A stretch of 64,000 bases of DNA, taken from NCBI RefSeq assembly GCF_027158005.1, contig NZ_JAPVLQ010000001.1, positions 877,745-941,744 on the forward strand. Direction: 5' to 3'. A program made the translations under genes and the position numbers. A model generated the notes under the pieces. It searched no databases. It had not been told where the DNA came from and was given only the letters and a program-made list of their open reading frames with translations. Source of the DNA: Rhodococcus sp. H36-A4 (GTDB lineage: Bacteria; Actinomycetota; Actinomycetes; Mycobacteriales; Mycobacteriaceae). Positions 35,925 to 44,505 of the stretch are shown here, one piece after another; the stretch's first letter is position 1, and every line of letters begins with the position of its first letter.

Positions 35925-36049
35925 TTGCGAGGCCCGCAGTCTCGGTCTAGCCTGAATTTCGCCTTCGTCGCCAACAGATTCGGAGAGGCACTTGCTTTTC
36001 TAGAGGTTTCTTACGCCTGCACTCTCGCACGCACACCTCTGGAGCACCT
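35925..36049 (+). promoter_or_regulatory. Promoter and possible attenuating leader of the ABC-F gene
   Basis: TTGCGA (35925-35930), a 17-nt spacer and TAGCCT (35948-35953) form a plausible promoter. The leader contains GGAGAGG followed by the minimal reading frame TTG CTT TTC TAG (35992-36003), and a 6-bp pairing AGAGGT (36002-36007) with ACCTCT (36035-36040) that ends at the GGAG ribosome-binding site (36041-36044) of the ABC-F gene. ABC-F resistance genes are often controlled by such leaders, but this one is speculative. Confidence 0.35.
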
Positions 36050-37600
36050 ATGCCTACTTCATCCCCCCTTCGCGTTTCCGATCTCGAGTTCACCTGGCCG
36101 GACGGCGAGAAGGTCTACGACGGCCTCGACGCCGTATTCCTCTCCGGCAGAACAGGTCTCATTGGATCGAACGGATCGGGAAAATCCACACTCCTCCGAC
36201 TCATCTCCGGTGAACTGAAGGCGCATCGCGGGTCGATCAGCACCGAAGGGGAACTCGGCTACCTGCCGCAGGACGTCACTTCGACGCCCGGCCGGCGAGT
36301 CGACGAGGTCCTCCGTCTTCGTGGGATTCGAGAAGCACTGCAGCACATCGAGTCCGGTGACGGTACCGCATCCGACTTTTCGACAGTGGGGTCCCGGTGG
36401 GATGCCGAGGATCGTGCCGTCGCATTGCTCGACAAGGTCGGACTCGACCACATCGTCTCCACGCGAGACGATCTCGACCGCACGCTGGGAACGTTGTCCG
36501 GCGGGGAGTCGATGCTGCTGGCATTGACCGCCGAACTCCTCGCCGAACCCGAGGTGCTCCTGTTGGACGAGCCGACCAACAACCTCGACGTCGACGCCCG
36601 TGCGCGGTTGCACTCTGTCGTACTGGAGTTTCCGGGGGTTCTCGTGGTCTCGAGCCACGATCTGGAACTTCTCGACATCATGGACAGCACCGCTGAAGTG
36701 CGCGCCGAGCGCGACGGTGTGGGCACCATCCGGACGTTCGGCGGCAACTACTCGCACTATCGGTCGGTGATCGACGCCGAACAGCGATCAGCGGCAGCCG
36801 CATTCAGCGATGCCAAGAATGACGTGCGCAAACAGAAACGCGAATTGATCGAGACCAGGACGAAGATCGACAAGCGGGTTCGCTACGGCAAGAGGATGTT
36901 CGAGCAGAAACGCGAACCGAAGATCGTCATGGGCGCCCGAAAGCGCGCGGCACAGGTCTCCGCCGGAAAACTACGCGGAGCCCACGAGGGCAAGGTCTCC
37001 GACGCGCAGGCTGTGCTCAGCGCGGCCGAGGACCGCCTGCGTGATGACCGCGAGATAAGAATCCATCTTCCATTCACGAACGTGCACACGGGGCAGAAGG
37101 TAGTCGTCACCGAAGAGATCGAGATCGTCGGTCCCGAACGGATCGCCCTGATCGGACCCAACGGCAGCGGCAAGACGACACTGCTGCGAAAGCTCGAATC
37201 CGCAGGCCCCTCGGTACCGTGGCGCTACCTGCCGCAACGGCTCGACGTTTTCGACGAATCGAGAACGGTGGTCGAGAACGTTGCCGACGTGGCTCTGCAC
37301 GCGTCGAACGAACAGATTCGCGCCCAACTGGCCCGGTTCCTCTTTCGTGGTCACGACGCAGACGCCGTGACCTCCACGCTATCCGGCGGCGAGCGACTAC
37401 GTGCAGCGCTGGCACGCATCCTGCTGGCCGAGCCACCACCGAAATTGCTCATGCTCGACGAGCCGACCAACAACCTCGATATCGCCGGCCGAGCGCACCT
37501 CACCGAGGCGCTGGCGACCTACGAGGGCGCACTCGTCGTGGCCAGCCACGATCTTCCGTTTCTGCGCAGCCTTGCACCGACGCGATGGATCGAGCTCTAG
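36050..37600 (+). CDS. ABC-F family ATPase (ribosome protection-type)
   Basis: A 516-residue protein with two ABC domains and no membrane segment. Walker A motifs are GSNGSGKST (about 39-47) and GPNGSGKTT (about 366-374); signature motifs LSGGESMLLAL and LSGGERLRAAL; Walker B LLLDEPTNNLDV and LMLDEPTNNLDI. The linker between the domains is long, basic and helical (RKQKRELIETRTKIDKR onward), as in ABC-F proteins that reach the ribosomal P site. These either release antibiotics or act in translation control. The leader carries possible regulatory elements. Which antibiotic, if any, cannot be told. Confidence 0.88.
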   Translation: MPTSSPLRVSDLEFTWPDGEKVYDGLDAVFLSGRTGLIGSNGSGKSTLLRLISGELKAHRGSISTEGELGYLPQDVTSTPGRRVDEVLRLRGIREALQHIESGDGTASDFSTVGSRWDAEDRAVALLDKVGLDHIVSTRDDLDRTLGTLSGGESMLLALTAELLAEPEVLLLDEPTNNLDVDARARLHSVVLEFPGVLVVSSHDLELLDIMDSTAEVRAERDGVGTIRTFGGNYSHYRSVIDAEQRSAAAAFSDAKNDVRKQKRELIETRTKIDKRVRYGKRMFEQKREPKIVMGARKRAAQVSAGKLRGAHEGKVSDAQAVLSAAEDRLRDDREIRIHLPFTNVHTGQKVVVTEEIEIVGPERIALIGPNGSGKTTLLRKLESAGPSVPWRYLPQRLDVFDESRTVVENVADVALHASNEQIRAQLARFLFRGHDADAVTSTLSGGERLRAALARILLAEPPPKLLMLDEPTNNLDIAGRAHLTEALATYEGALVVASHDLPFLRSLAPTRWIEL

Positions 37601-37644
37601 ACCCAATCACCACGGTGATCCGCTCCAGGGTCGATACTCATGCC

Positions 37645-39363
37645 ATGTCGCGGACGGTAGGGACCAAGGCGTGGACGGCAAGTCTCGGCCGGCTGCCCGG
37701 AATCGCCACCGCCAGGACCTACCAGCGCGCATGGCTCCGCAGCGATATCACAGCTGGGCTGGTCCTCACCGCCCTGTTGATCCCAGCCGGAATGGGCTAC
37801 GCGCAGGCGGCCGGGTTGCCCGCCTACGCCGGGTTGTACGCCACGATCGTTCCGCTGCTCGCCTATGCCGTCGTGGGGCCGTCGAAAATTCTCGTCCTCG
37901 GCCCCGACTCTTCGCTTGCGCCGCTCATCGCAGTGGCGGTAATCCCGCTGGCAGTGACCGACGACCCGGAGAGCGCACTCGCGCTGGCCGGGATTCTAGG
38001 AGTTCTCGTCGGACTCATCCTCGTACTCGGCGGATTCCTTCGGCTCGGCTTCGTGACCGAACTGCTCTCCAAACCCATCAGGCTCGGCTACCTCAACGCG
38101 ATCGCGCTCATCGTTGTCATCGGGCAGGTACCCAAGCTGCTCGGATTTTCCGTCGATGCGTCCGGCGTCCTCGGCCAGGCCAAGGAGACCGCACAATTGA
38201 TCGCGGCGGGCGAGATCGACCCCATTGCAGCCGCCGTGGGCATCACCTCGCTGGCCGTCATCCCGATCTTCAAGCGATGGGTCCACCGCATCCCCGGGGT
38301 TCTGGTCGCCGTGATCGGGTCGATCGTCCTGTCCGCGATACTCGGACTCACCGAGGACATCGAGATGGTCGGCGCATTACCGTCCGGGCTTCCGCTGCCG
38401 TCGTTCGGCGGCGTCGACTGGCAAGATGTAGGACATCTGATCGGACCGGCGGCAGCTATCGCACTGATTGCGTTCGCCGACACCGGTGTGCTCTCTCGCA
38501 CGTTCGCGGCGAGGCATGGTGAGGACGTGAACGGTAGTACCGAAATGAAAGCGATCGGTGTCGCCAACATTGCCGGCGGGTTGTTCGGTGGCTTCCCCAT
38601 CTCGGCCAGCGGGTCGCGGACCCCGGTGGCCGAACAGAGCGGTGCCCGTACCCAATTGGCGGGCGTGGTGGGAGCGCTTGCCGTCCTGCTCTTCGTCCTC
38701 GTTGCACCCGGCGTCACCGCGTATCTGCCCGATGCGACGCTCGGAGCAGTGGTGATCGTCGCGGCCGGGGCGCTGATCGACGTGCGCGGCATGGTTCGCA
38801 TGTGGGATATGAGCCGAGTCGAATTCGCTCTCGCCGCAGCCACTTTCCTCGGGGTCGCCCTCGTAGGCGTGCTGCAGGGCATCCTTGTCGCGATAGGTCT
38901 TTCCTTCCTCGCAGTGGTCGTACGGGCATGGCAGCCGTACCGCACCGAACTGGTCCGCACGACCGACCGTCCTGGCTTCCACGACATCGAGCGGCATCCG
39001 GACGGGCAGCGCATCCCAGGGCTGGCCATGGTTCGATTCGACGCGCCTCTCTTTTTCGCGAACGGTGAGATCTTCGATCAATACGTGCGCTCGGTGGTGG
39101 CGGACGCGCCGTCCCCGGTCGAATGGGTAGTCATCGCCGCCGAGCCCATCACCGGACTCGACACCACCGCCGTCGACGAACTCGTCGACCTCGATCGAAA
39201 TTTGGAGAGTCGCGGGATTCGGCTGATATTTGCCGAGATGAAGGGTCCGATCAAGGATCGACTCATCCGTTTCGGAGTCGGCGGCAGATTCGACAGAACG
39301 CGTTTCTACCCCACCGTCGAAGCAGCCGTGGAGGACTTCCACCGGCATGCGGGCCAGCCGTGA
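37645..39363 (+). CDS. SulP/SLC26-family anion transporter with STAS domain
   Basis: A 572-residue protein. The N-terminal part (about 30-430) is a SulP membrane domain of 12 to 14 helices with the family signature GLVLTALLIPAGMGYAQAAGLPAYAGLYAT. A cytosolic STAS domain follows, with AEPITGLDTTAVDEL marking its conserved loop. ATG at 37645 lies 45 nt after the ABC-F stop; upstream in-frame codons lie inside that gene. SulP proteins move sulfate, bicarbonate, or other anions, often with protons or sodium. The anion here cannot be assigned. It ends about 115 nt before the nickel-transport genes. Confidence 0.9.
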   Translation: MSRTVGTKAWTASLGRLPGIATARTYQRAWLRSDITAGLVLTALLIPAGMGYAQAAGLPAYAGLYATIVPLLAYAVVGPSKILVLGPDSSLAPLIAVAVIPLAVTDDPESALALAGILGVLVGLILVLGGFLRLGFVTELLSKPIRLGYLNAIALIVVIGQVPKLLGFSVDASGVLGQAKETAQLIAAGEIDPIAAAVGITSLAVIPIFKRWVHRIPGVLVAVIGSIVLSAILGLTEDIEMVGALPSGLPLPSFGGVDWQDVGHLIGPAAAIALIAFADTGVLSRTFAARHGEDVNGSTEMKAIGVANIAGGLFGGFPISASGSRTPVAEQSGARTQLAGVVGALAVLLFVLVAPGVTAYLPDATLGAVVIVAAGALIDVRGMVRMWDMSRVEFALAAATFLGVALVGVLQGILVAIGLSFLAVVVRAWQPYRTELVRTTDRPGFHDIERHPDGQRIPGLAMVRFDAPLFFANGEIFDQYVRSVVADAPSPVEWVVIAAEPITGLDTTAVDELVDLDRNLESRGIRLIFAEMKGPIKDRLIRFGVGGRFDRTRFYPTVEAAVEDFHRHAGQP

Positions 39364-39410
39364 TCGGCGCGAACGAAGACGCGGTCTCGGGCAGTGCTTC
39401 GGAAAGTCAT

Positions 39411-39426
39411 CTGAACAACTGAACAA
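39411..39426 (+). repeat. Direct repeat CTGAACAA x2 before the hydrogenase island
   Basis: Two adjacent copies of CTGAACAA lie about 20-30 nt upstream of a TATGCT (39444-39449) that could be the -10 of the nickel-transport operon. A transcription start near 39456 would coincide with an ATG, allowing a leaderless message. Confidence 0.35.
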
Positions 39427-39479
39427 GTGTCGATAGTTGGCGGTATGCTCCTCCGATGGTCGATGAAAACGTTGTCGCG

Positions 39480-40172
39480 ATGCACATGAGCGACGGGATC
39501 GTGAATCTTCCGACGTCGGCCCTGTTCGGCGTGATCGCCATTGTGGGCATTGGCTTCTGCGCGTGGAAGGCCCGCGCCGAACTCGACGAGCGGACCGTGC
39601 CGATGGCCGGTCTCGTGGCTGCATTCATCTTCGCAGTCCAGATGATCAACTTTCCGATCCTTGCCGGCGTCAGCGGGCACCTCCTGGGAGGCGCGCTCGC
39701 CGCAATCCTGGTCGGGCCCTTCACCGGCGCGCTCTGCGTGGCCATCGTCCTGGTAGTGCAGGCGCTCCTGTTCGCCGACGGCGGTTTGAGCGCACTCGGC
39801 ACCAACATCACCAACATGGCCTTGATCGGAGTGTGCGTCGGCTACGGAGTTGCACTGCTGTTACGTCCGATACTTCTGCGCAGACGTACACCGACCGGAC
39901 AATCACTGGGCGGCCTCGGGACCGTCGCCTTTCTCGCCGCACTGTGCGGAACTGTCGCCGCATCCTTGGGGTTCGTTGTCGAATACGGGATCGGCGGGAG
40001 CGCAGCAATCTCACTCGATACCGTCGCCGCTTACATACTGGGAACCCATGTCCTCATCGGAATCGGAGAGGGACTGCTCACGGCGCTGACTGTGGTCGCT
40101 GTGGCGCGCGCTCGGCCGGACCTCGTCTACCTACTACGTACCGCACCGTCACCTCAGGAGCGCGTGCGATGA
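39480..40172 (+). CDS. nikM: ECF-type nickel/cobalt transporter, substrate-specific S component (CbiM/NikM-like)
   Basis: A 230-residue membrane protein with about seven helices. Starting at 39480 it opens MHMSDG, matching the MH-x-x-(D/E)G opening of CbiM/NikM, where the N-terminal amine and His2 bind the metal. A longer start at 39456 adds eight residues and is possible if the message is leaderless. The GVSGHLLGGALAA motif with a metal-binding His is conserved. It imports Ni2+ (or Co2+) with the following N, Q and O components. Nickel is favoured because the operon leads into hypA, hypB and a NiFe hydrogenase. It overlaps the next gene by ATGA. Confidence 0.88.
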   Translation: MHMSDGIVNLPTSALFGVIAIVGIGFCAWKARAELDERTVPMAGLVAAFIFAVQMINFPILAGVSGHLLGGALAAILVGPFTGALCVAIVLVVQALLFADGGLSALGTNITNMALIGVCVGYGVALLLRPILLRRRTPTGQSLGGLGTVAFLAALCGTVAASLGFVVEYGIGGSAAISLDTVAAYILGTHVLIGIGEGLLTALTVVAVARARPDLVYLLRTAPSPQERVR

Positions 40173-40531
40173 CGACGTCCTCGGCGAAGCGCTTCTATCT
40201 CTGGTTTGCGCTCGCAGCACTGATAGTGGCCGGCTTCGTGTCGTACTTCGCCAGTTCACATCCCGACGGCCTGGACTCCGCTACGTTGCGTGGGTGCGAG
40301 GTCGTCCAGACCGACGATGGTGCGGAAATACTCACCGGATCGTGCATCGCGCAGAGCGAGACCGATCACACGATGACCGGCTCACCCCTGGCCGACTACA
40401 CGGTCGGCGGCCGAGACGGGCTGACGGGCGTCGCGGGCGTTATCGGGGTTTCCGCCACTTTTGCTCTCGCAGGCGGAGCCTTCTGGCTGATTGCCCGCGC
40501 ACGTAAGCCTGCTGCCAGTCGAGAAGACTGA
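40169..40531 (+). CDS. nikN: PDGLE-domain nickel/cobalt transporter subunit (CbiN/NikN-like)
   Basis: A 120-residue protein with two transmembrane helices, one near the N-terminus and one near residue 100, joined by an outside loop. The first helix is followed by the diagnostic SSHPDGLDSA of the PDGLE family. These subunits sit next to CbiM/NikM and help load metal. It starts in ATGA at the nikM stop (40169-40172) and ends 2 nt before the following gene, so the whole transporter is one coupled unit. Confidence 0.85.
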   Translation: MTTSSAKRFYLWFALAALIVAGFVSYFASSHPDGLDSATLRGCEVVQTDDGAEILTGSCIAQSETDHTMTGSPLADYTVGGRDGLTGVAGVIGVSATFALAGGAFWLIARARKPAASRED

Positions 40532-40533
40532 CC

Positions 40534-41313
40534 GTGGGTGCCGGTCATGCGCACCCCCTCTACCGCGAGGGCTCCTCCGCTGTGCACCGCGCGCCCGTCG
40601 AGGTCAAGATAGTGTGCGCTCTCATCACCGTCCTGGCGATAGTGGCCACGCCGCGAGAGATGTTCTGGCCCTTTGCCATGTACGCACTTCTACTGATGTG
40701 TGTCTGGCGTTGGGCGAGTATCCCGCTGCGGTGGATACTGCCTCGCATGATCATCGAGTTGCCGTTCGTCGTGCTCGCGGTACTACTTCCGTTCGCCGAG
40801 GGTGGCGCACGGGTGTCCGTCCTCGGTGTCTCGATGTCGGAACCGGGACTGTGGGCGGCATGGGGCATCGTGGTCAAAGGAACGCTCGGCGTCGCCACCT
40901 CACTCACGTTTGCCGCCACCACGCATGCACGCGATCTTCCGCTCGGGCTCACTCGGCTGCGCGTGCCGGCACTCGTCACCACCATCCTCGTGCTGATGTT
41001 GCGCTACATCGATCTCCTTGCCGGAGAAGCTACCCGGATGCGGAACGCTCGGCTCTCACGTGGCGATTCTCCGCGAGCGATTCACCAGGTCGGCGCCACC
41101 GCACGTGGCGTCGGCGGCCTGTTCCTCCGCTCGTACGAACGCGGCGAGCGGGTACACCTGTCGATGGCATCACGTGGCTTCACCGGCCGAATCCCGGACA
41201 TGCCGGGGATCGCTGGGGTCGCTGCCCCCGCCGATATCAGATCCTGGTCGGTGGGATTGGTGCCCGCATATCTCGCTGTCTCCATCTCACTCTGCGCCTG
41301 GGTCTTCGCGTGA
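40534..41313 (+). CDS. nikQ: ECF transporter T component (CbiQ/NikQ-like)
   Basis: A 259-residue protein starting at GTG. Five to six transmembrane helices are followed by the coupling-helix region with the short Ala-Arg-Gly type motifs: RMRNARLSRGDS and, further on, SMASRGFTG, which contact the ATPase. It transmits ATP hydrolysis to the metal-binding S component. It is coupled to the ATPase gene by GTGA (41310-41313). Confidence 0.88.
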   Translation: MGAGHAHPLYREGSSAVHRAPVEVKIVCALITVLAIVATPREMFWPFAMYALLLMCVWRWASIPLRWILPRMIIELPFVVLAVLLPFAEGGARVSVLGVSMSEPGLWAAWGIVVKGTLGVATSLTFAATTHARDLPLGLTRLRVPALVTTILVLMLRYIDLLAGEATRMRNARLSRGDSPRAIHQVGATARGVGGLFLRSYERGERVHLSMASRGFTGRIPDMPGIAGVAAPADIRSWSVGLVPAYLAVSISLCAWVFA

Positions 41314-42107
41314 AGCCCGCCATCGAGGTACGCGGACTCACCTTCTCCTATCCCGACGGACGAGTAGCGATCGCCGGGATCGACCTCGACATCCGCGTCG
41401 GCGAGCGGGTGGCAATTCTCGGCCCGAACGGAGCCGGCAAGACCACACTGATGCTTCAGCTCAACGGCGTTCTCACTGCCACGTCGGGCAGCGTGAAAAT
41501 CAGTGGAGTGGAGTTGAAACGTGCTGCACTGCAGGATATTCGAAGACGTGTCGGTATCGTGTTTCAAGATCCGGACGATCAACTGTTCATGCCGACCGTC
41601 GCTCAGGACGTCGCATTCGGGCCTGCCAACTTCGGCGTCACCGGCGAGGCACTGTCGCAGCGAGTGAAGGCCGCACTCGAATCCGTCGGAATGCTCGACA
41701 ACGCCGACCGCAGTGCGGCTCACCTCTCCGGTGGCCAGCGTCGGCGAGTTGCCTTGGCATCGGTACTGGCGTGTGAACCCGACGTACTGATCTTGGACGA
41801 GCCATCGGCCAACCTCGACCCCGTCGCGCGGCGTGAGCTCGCCGAGACACTGATGACGCTCGACACCACGATGCTGCTGGTCACGCACGACATTCCCTAC
41901 GCCGCGCAGCTGTGCGAACGCGTGGTCGTTCTGGACCGCGGGATAATCGTCGCCGACGGTCGTGCTGCCGACATATTCTCGGACCACGCAATGCTGGCTC
42001 GGCATCGGCTCGAACTACCGTGGGGATTCAGCATTCCCCCTGACCATGGCGAGCGCTCCTGGACAGCGGTTTCGCCGTCGACTCCCCGCCCGGATCGCAA
42101 TCACTGA
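41310..42107 (+). CDS. nikO: ECF transporter ATPase (CbiO/NikO-like)
   Basis: A 265-residue ABC ATPase starting at the GTG that overlaps the T-component stop. Walker A is GPNGAGKTT, the Q-loop VFQDPDDQLF is typical of the ECF group, the signature is LSGGQRRRVAL, and Walker B is VLILDEPSANLDP. With a single ATPase gene it should form a homodimer. It powers nickel uptake. A gap of about 80 nt separates it from hypA, with no terminator, so one transcript may cover both. Confidence 0.92.
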   Translation: MKPAIEVRGLTFSYPDGRVAIAGIDLDIRVGERVAILGPNGAGKTTLMLQLNGVLTATSGSVKISGVELKRAALQDIRRRVGIVFQDPDDQLFMPTVAQDVAFGPANFGVTGEALSQRVKAALESVGMLDNADRSAAHLSGGQRRRVALASVLACEPDVLILDEPSANLDPVARRELAETLMTLDTTMLLVTHDIPYAAQLCERVVVLDRGIIVADGRAADIFSDHAMLARHRLELPWGFSIPPDHGERSWTAVSPSTPRPDRNH

Positions 42108-42190
42108 TAGCGAGGCAGAACTTGCGTCGAGGTGAAAACTACGATGCCAAACGAGTACCGCTCGACCTGTGCTGAGCGCACTATGGAGTG

Positions 42191-42520
42191 ATGCACGAAC
42201 TGTCGATCACACAGTGCATCGTCGATGCGGCGTGCGAGCGCGCCGCGGGGCGGACCGTTGCGAGCGTGCGGGTGCAGGTCGGTCGGCTCTGCGCCGTCGT
42301 CCCCGATTCGATGCAGTTCTGCTTCGAACTGATCACCGAGGGAACTGTGATGCAGGGCGCTCGACTGGACATCGACGAGACGGCCGCCAGCGCCCATTGC
42401 CATGGGTGCAACACCAATTTCGCGCTGGCCGACTCGATCCTGCTGTGCCCATGCGGTAGCGCGGACGTCGAGGTGACCTCGGGTCGAGAACTGAGAATTC
42501 TATCGATGGAAGTGAGCTGA
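42191..42520 (+). CDS. hypA: Hydrogenase nickel-insertion protein HypA
   Basis: A 109-residue HypA starting MHELSIT; His2 binds nickel. ATG at 42191 is chosen because GTG at 42188 would mask His2. The zinc site is C-H-G-C followed by C-P-C, one residue shorter than the usual CxxC at the second pair. HypA and HypB deliver Ni2+ to the large subunit. It is followed by hypB after 4 nt. Confidence 0.93.
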   Translation: MHELSITQCIVDAACERAAGRTVASVRVQVGRLCAVVPDSMQFCFELITEGTVMQGARLDIDETAASAHCHGCNTNFALADSILLCPCGSADVEVTSGRELRILSMEVS

Positions 42521-42524
42521 ACTG

Positions 42525-43271
42525 ATGTGCGCAACCTGCGGATGCGACGGTGACGGTGGGCCCGTCATCACCCTGCCCCACGAACATCCACACGAACACG
42601 GCCATGAACATCCCCATCGACACCCGCCCACCGAAACCATCACTCTCGAGCAGAAAGTACTGGCGAAGAACGATCAGTTGGCCGAGCGTAATCGGGGCTG
42701 GTTGGCGAGTCGCGGAATCACCGCATTCAACATGATGAGCTCACCCGGAGCCGGTAAGACGACGCTTCTCGAGCACACGATTCGACACCTCGGCGAGTCC
42801 CGACAGATTGCGGTGATCGAAGGCGATCAGGAGACATTGCTCGACGCCGATCGCATCAAGGCAGCTGGATGCGCTGTGGTGCAGGTGAACACGGGTTCCG
42901 GGTGCCATTTGGACGCCGATATGGTGCGTGGCGCACTCGATACACTCGCTCCCGCTTCAGGTTCACTGCTGTTCATCGAGAATGTGGGAAACCTGGTGTG
43001 CCCGGCAATGTTCGACCTCGGGGAGAACGGAAAGGTGGTCCTCATTTCCGTCACCGAGGGTGACGACAAACCACTCAAATATCCGCATATTTTCGCGGCT
43101 GCCGATTTATTGATCATCAACAAGACCGACCTGCTTCCGTATGTCGACTTCGATCTGAAAACCTGTGCGCAGCATGCACAGTCGATCAATCGCAAGCTCG
43201 AGATCATCACCACTTCAGCGACCAACGGTGACGGAATGGACGATTGGTACCAATGGATCGCCGAGCATTGA
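42525..43271 (+). CDS. hypB: Hydrogenase nickel-incorporation GTPase HypB
   Basis: A 248-residue GTPase. The start has the CxxC-type metal motif MCATCGC, then a His-rich stretch (residues about 18-34, alternating HEHPHEHGHEHPH) that stores or buffers nickel. The P-loop is SSPGAGKTT, and NKTDLLPY is the G4 motif. It hydrolyses GTP to drive nickel transfer with HypA. It is followed by a 126-nt gap with the hydrogenase promoter. Confidence 0.95.
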   Translation: MCATCGCDGDGGPVITLPHEHPHEHGHEHPHRHPPTETITLEQKVLAKNDQLAERNRGWLASRGITAFNMMSSPGAGKTTLLEHTIRHLGESRQIAVIEGDQETLLDADRIKAAGCAVVQVNTGSGCHLDADMVRGALDTLAPASGSLLFIENVGNLVCPAMFDLGENGKVVLISVTEGDDKPLKYPHIFAAADLLIINKTDLLPYVDFDLKTCAQHAQSINRKLEIITTSATNGDGMDDWYQWIAEH

Positions 43272-43288
43272 TCGGGTCACCCTTCTCA

Positions 43289-43317
43289 TTGACACATTCG
43301 GTGAGCAAGAGTACAAA
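43289..43317 (+). promoter_or_regulatory. Predicted promoter of hhyS
   Basis: TTGACA (43289-43294), 17-nt spacer, TACAAA (43312-43317). The -35 is a perfect consensus. Transcription would start near 43324, inside the GlxR-like box, and run 74 nt to the hhyS ATG. Confidence 0.5.
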
Positions 43318-43332
43318 GTGATATACATCACA
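43317..43332 (+). promoter_or_regulatory. GlxR/CRP-family binding site in front of the hydrogenase
   Basis: The 16-mer AGTGATATACATCACA matches the actinobacterial GlxR/CRP consensus TGTGANNTANNTCACA at every specified base except the first. It overlaps the predicted start of transcription, which suits repression, or could activate a second promoter downstream. cAMP-dependent control fits carbon-limited expression of scavenging hydrogenases (inference). Confidence 0.7.
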
Positions 43333-43397
43333 CAAGCAAGCCGACGGTCGACTCCGGTGATGTAGGGGTATCCCCGTGGCCCCGGAGAGTGGACGCC

Positions 43398-44453
43398 ATG
43401 CCCACCCAGGCAGCAGTCGATGCCGAAAAGGCGCTCATCCACGTGCTGTGGATCAATGCCGGACTCAGCTGTGATGGAGATTCGGTGGCCTTGACGGCAG
43501 CCACCCAGCCGAGCATCGAGGAAATTGCGCTCGGCGCCCTCCCCGGACTCCCCCAGGTTGCCGTGCACTGGCCACTCATCGACTTCGAGTGCGGGCCGGA
43601 AGGTGGAGCCGACGATTTCCTCGAATGGTTCAGGAAGGCGGATCGCGGCGAGCTGGAGCCATTCGTTCTCGTCGTCGAGGGCTCGATTCCGAACGAAGCG
43701 CTGCACGACGAGGGCTATTGGTGCGGCTTCGGCAACGACCCGGATACCGGCCAACCGATCACCACAAGCGAATGGCTGGATCGACTGGCGCCGAAAGCTA
43801 CTGCGATCGTGGCCGCCGGAACCTGCGCTACGTACGGCGGGATCCATGCCATGGCGGGCAATCCGACGGGCGCCATGGGTGTCCCCGACTACCTCGGCTG
43901 GGAGTGGAAGTCGAAGGCGGACATACCCATCGTGTGTGTCCCCGGCTGCCCCGTTCAACCGGATAACCTGTCGGAGACTCTGACATACCTGCTCTACATG
44001 GCGACCGGTCAAGCACCGATGATCCCGCTCGACGACGCACTTCGTCCGCAATGGTTGTTCGGCCAAACGGTGCACGAGGGGTGCGACCGCGCCGGCTACT
44101 ACGAGCAAGGCGACTTCGCCACCGAATACGGCTCCCCGAAATGCATCGTCAAACTCGGCTGCTGGGGCCCGGTCGTGAAATGCAATGTACCCAAGCGCGG
44201 GTGGATGAACGGCATCGGCGGATGTCCCAATGTCGGCGGAATCTGCATCGGATGCACGATGCCCGGTTTCCCCGACAAATTCATGCCGTTCATGGACGAA
44301 CCCCCGGGCGGCAAGCTCTCCACCACTGCGTCGGGAATGTATGGGTCGGTGATTCGCAGTCTGCGACACATCACCGGCAAGACGGTCGACGAGGAGCCGA
44401 AATGGCGGCAGCCCGGCCGCACACTCCAGACCGGTGCCACCCGTACGTGGTGA
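43398..44453 (+). CDS. hhyS: Group 1h/5 [NiFe]-hydrogenase small subunit
   Basis: A 351-residue small subunit; ATG at 43398, with GGAG 10 nt upstream, is favoured over GTG at 43389. No Tat signal or C-terminal anchor is present, so it faces the cytosol. The proximal-cluster motif CxxC is C25-D-G-D28, so Asp replaces a Cys, as known for the 3Cys-1Asp cluster of the oxygen-tolerant group 5 enzyme of Ralstonia eutropha; the other ligands lie in GTCATYG and PGCPVQ. The distal His-Cys3 (VHEGC onward) and a four-Cys medial cluster follow. It relays electrons from the NiFe site. It precedes hhyL by 52 nt. Confidence 0.96.
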   Translation: MPTQAAVDAEKALIHVLWINAGLSCDGDSVALTAATQPSIEEIALGALPGLPQVAVHWPLIDFECGPEGGADDFLEWFRKADRGELEPFVLVVEGSIPNEALHDEGYWCGFGNDPDTGQPITTSEWLDRLAPKATAIVAAGTCATYGGIHAMAGNPTGAMGVPDYLGWEWKSKADIPIVCVPGCPVQPDNLSETLTYLLYMATGQAPMIPLDDALRPQWLFGQTVHEGCDRAGYYEQGDFATEYGSPKCIVKLGCWGPVVKCNVPKRGWMNGIGGCPNVGGICIGCTMPGFPDKFMPFMDEPPGGKLSTTASGMYGSVIRSLRHITGKTVDEEPKWRQPGRTLQTGATRTW

Positions 44454-44505
44454 CGCGTAACCGACCCGATCACACACCGAAGCGAGTCCGAAGAAGAGGC
44501 CCTCG

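Noticed and set aside
30959-39363. Sulphur-assimilation cluster from the TauE/SafE and SulP genes
   Set aside because: They are 6 kb apart with cell-wall and ABC-F genes between, and neither substrate can be read from sequence.
39364-39479. Nickel or cobalamin riboswitch before the nickel importer
   Set aside because: The leader is too short and lacks the conserved helices of these riboswitches; only a direct repeat and a -10-like box are seen.
43272-43397. Short coding frame between hypB and hhyS
   Set aside because: No start with ribosome-binding site and no conserved frame; the stretch is better explained by the promoter and GlxR box.
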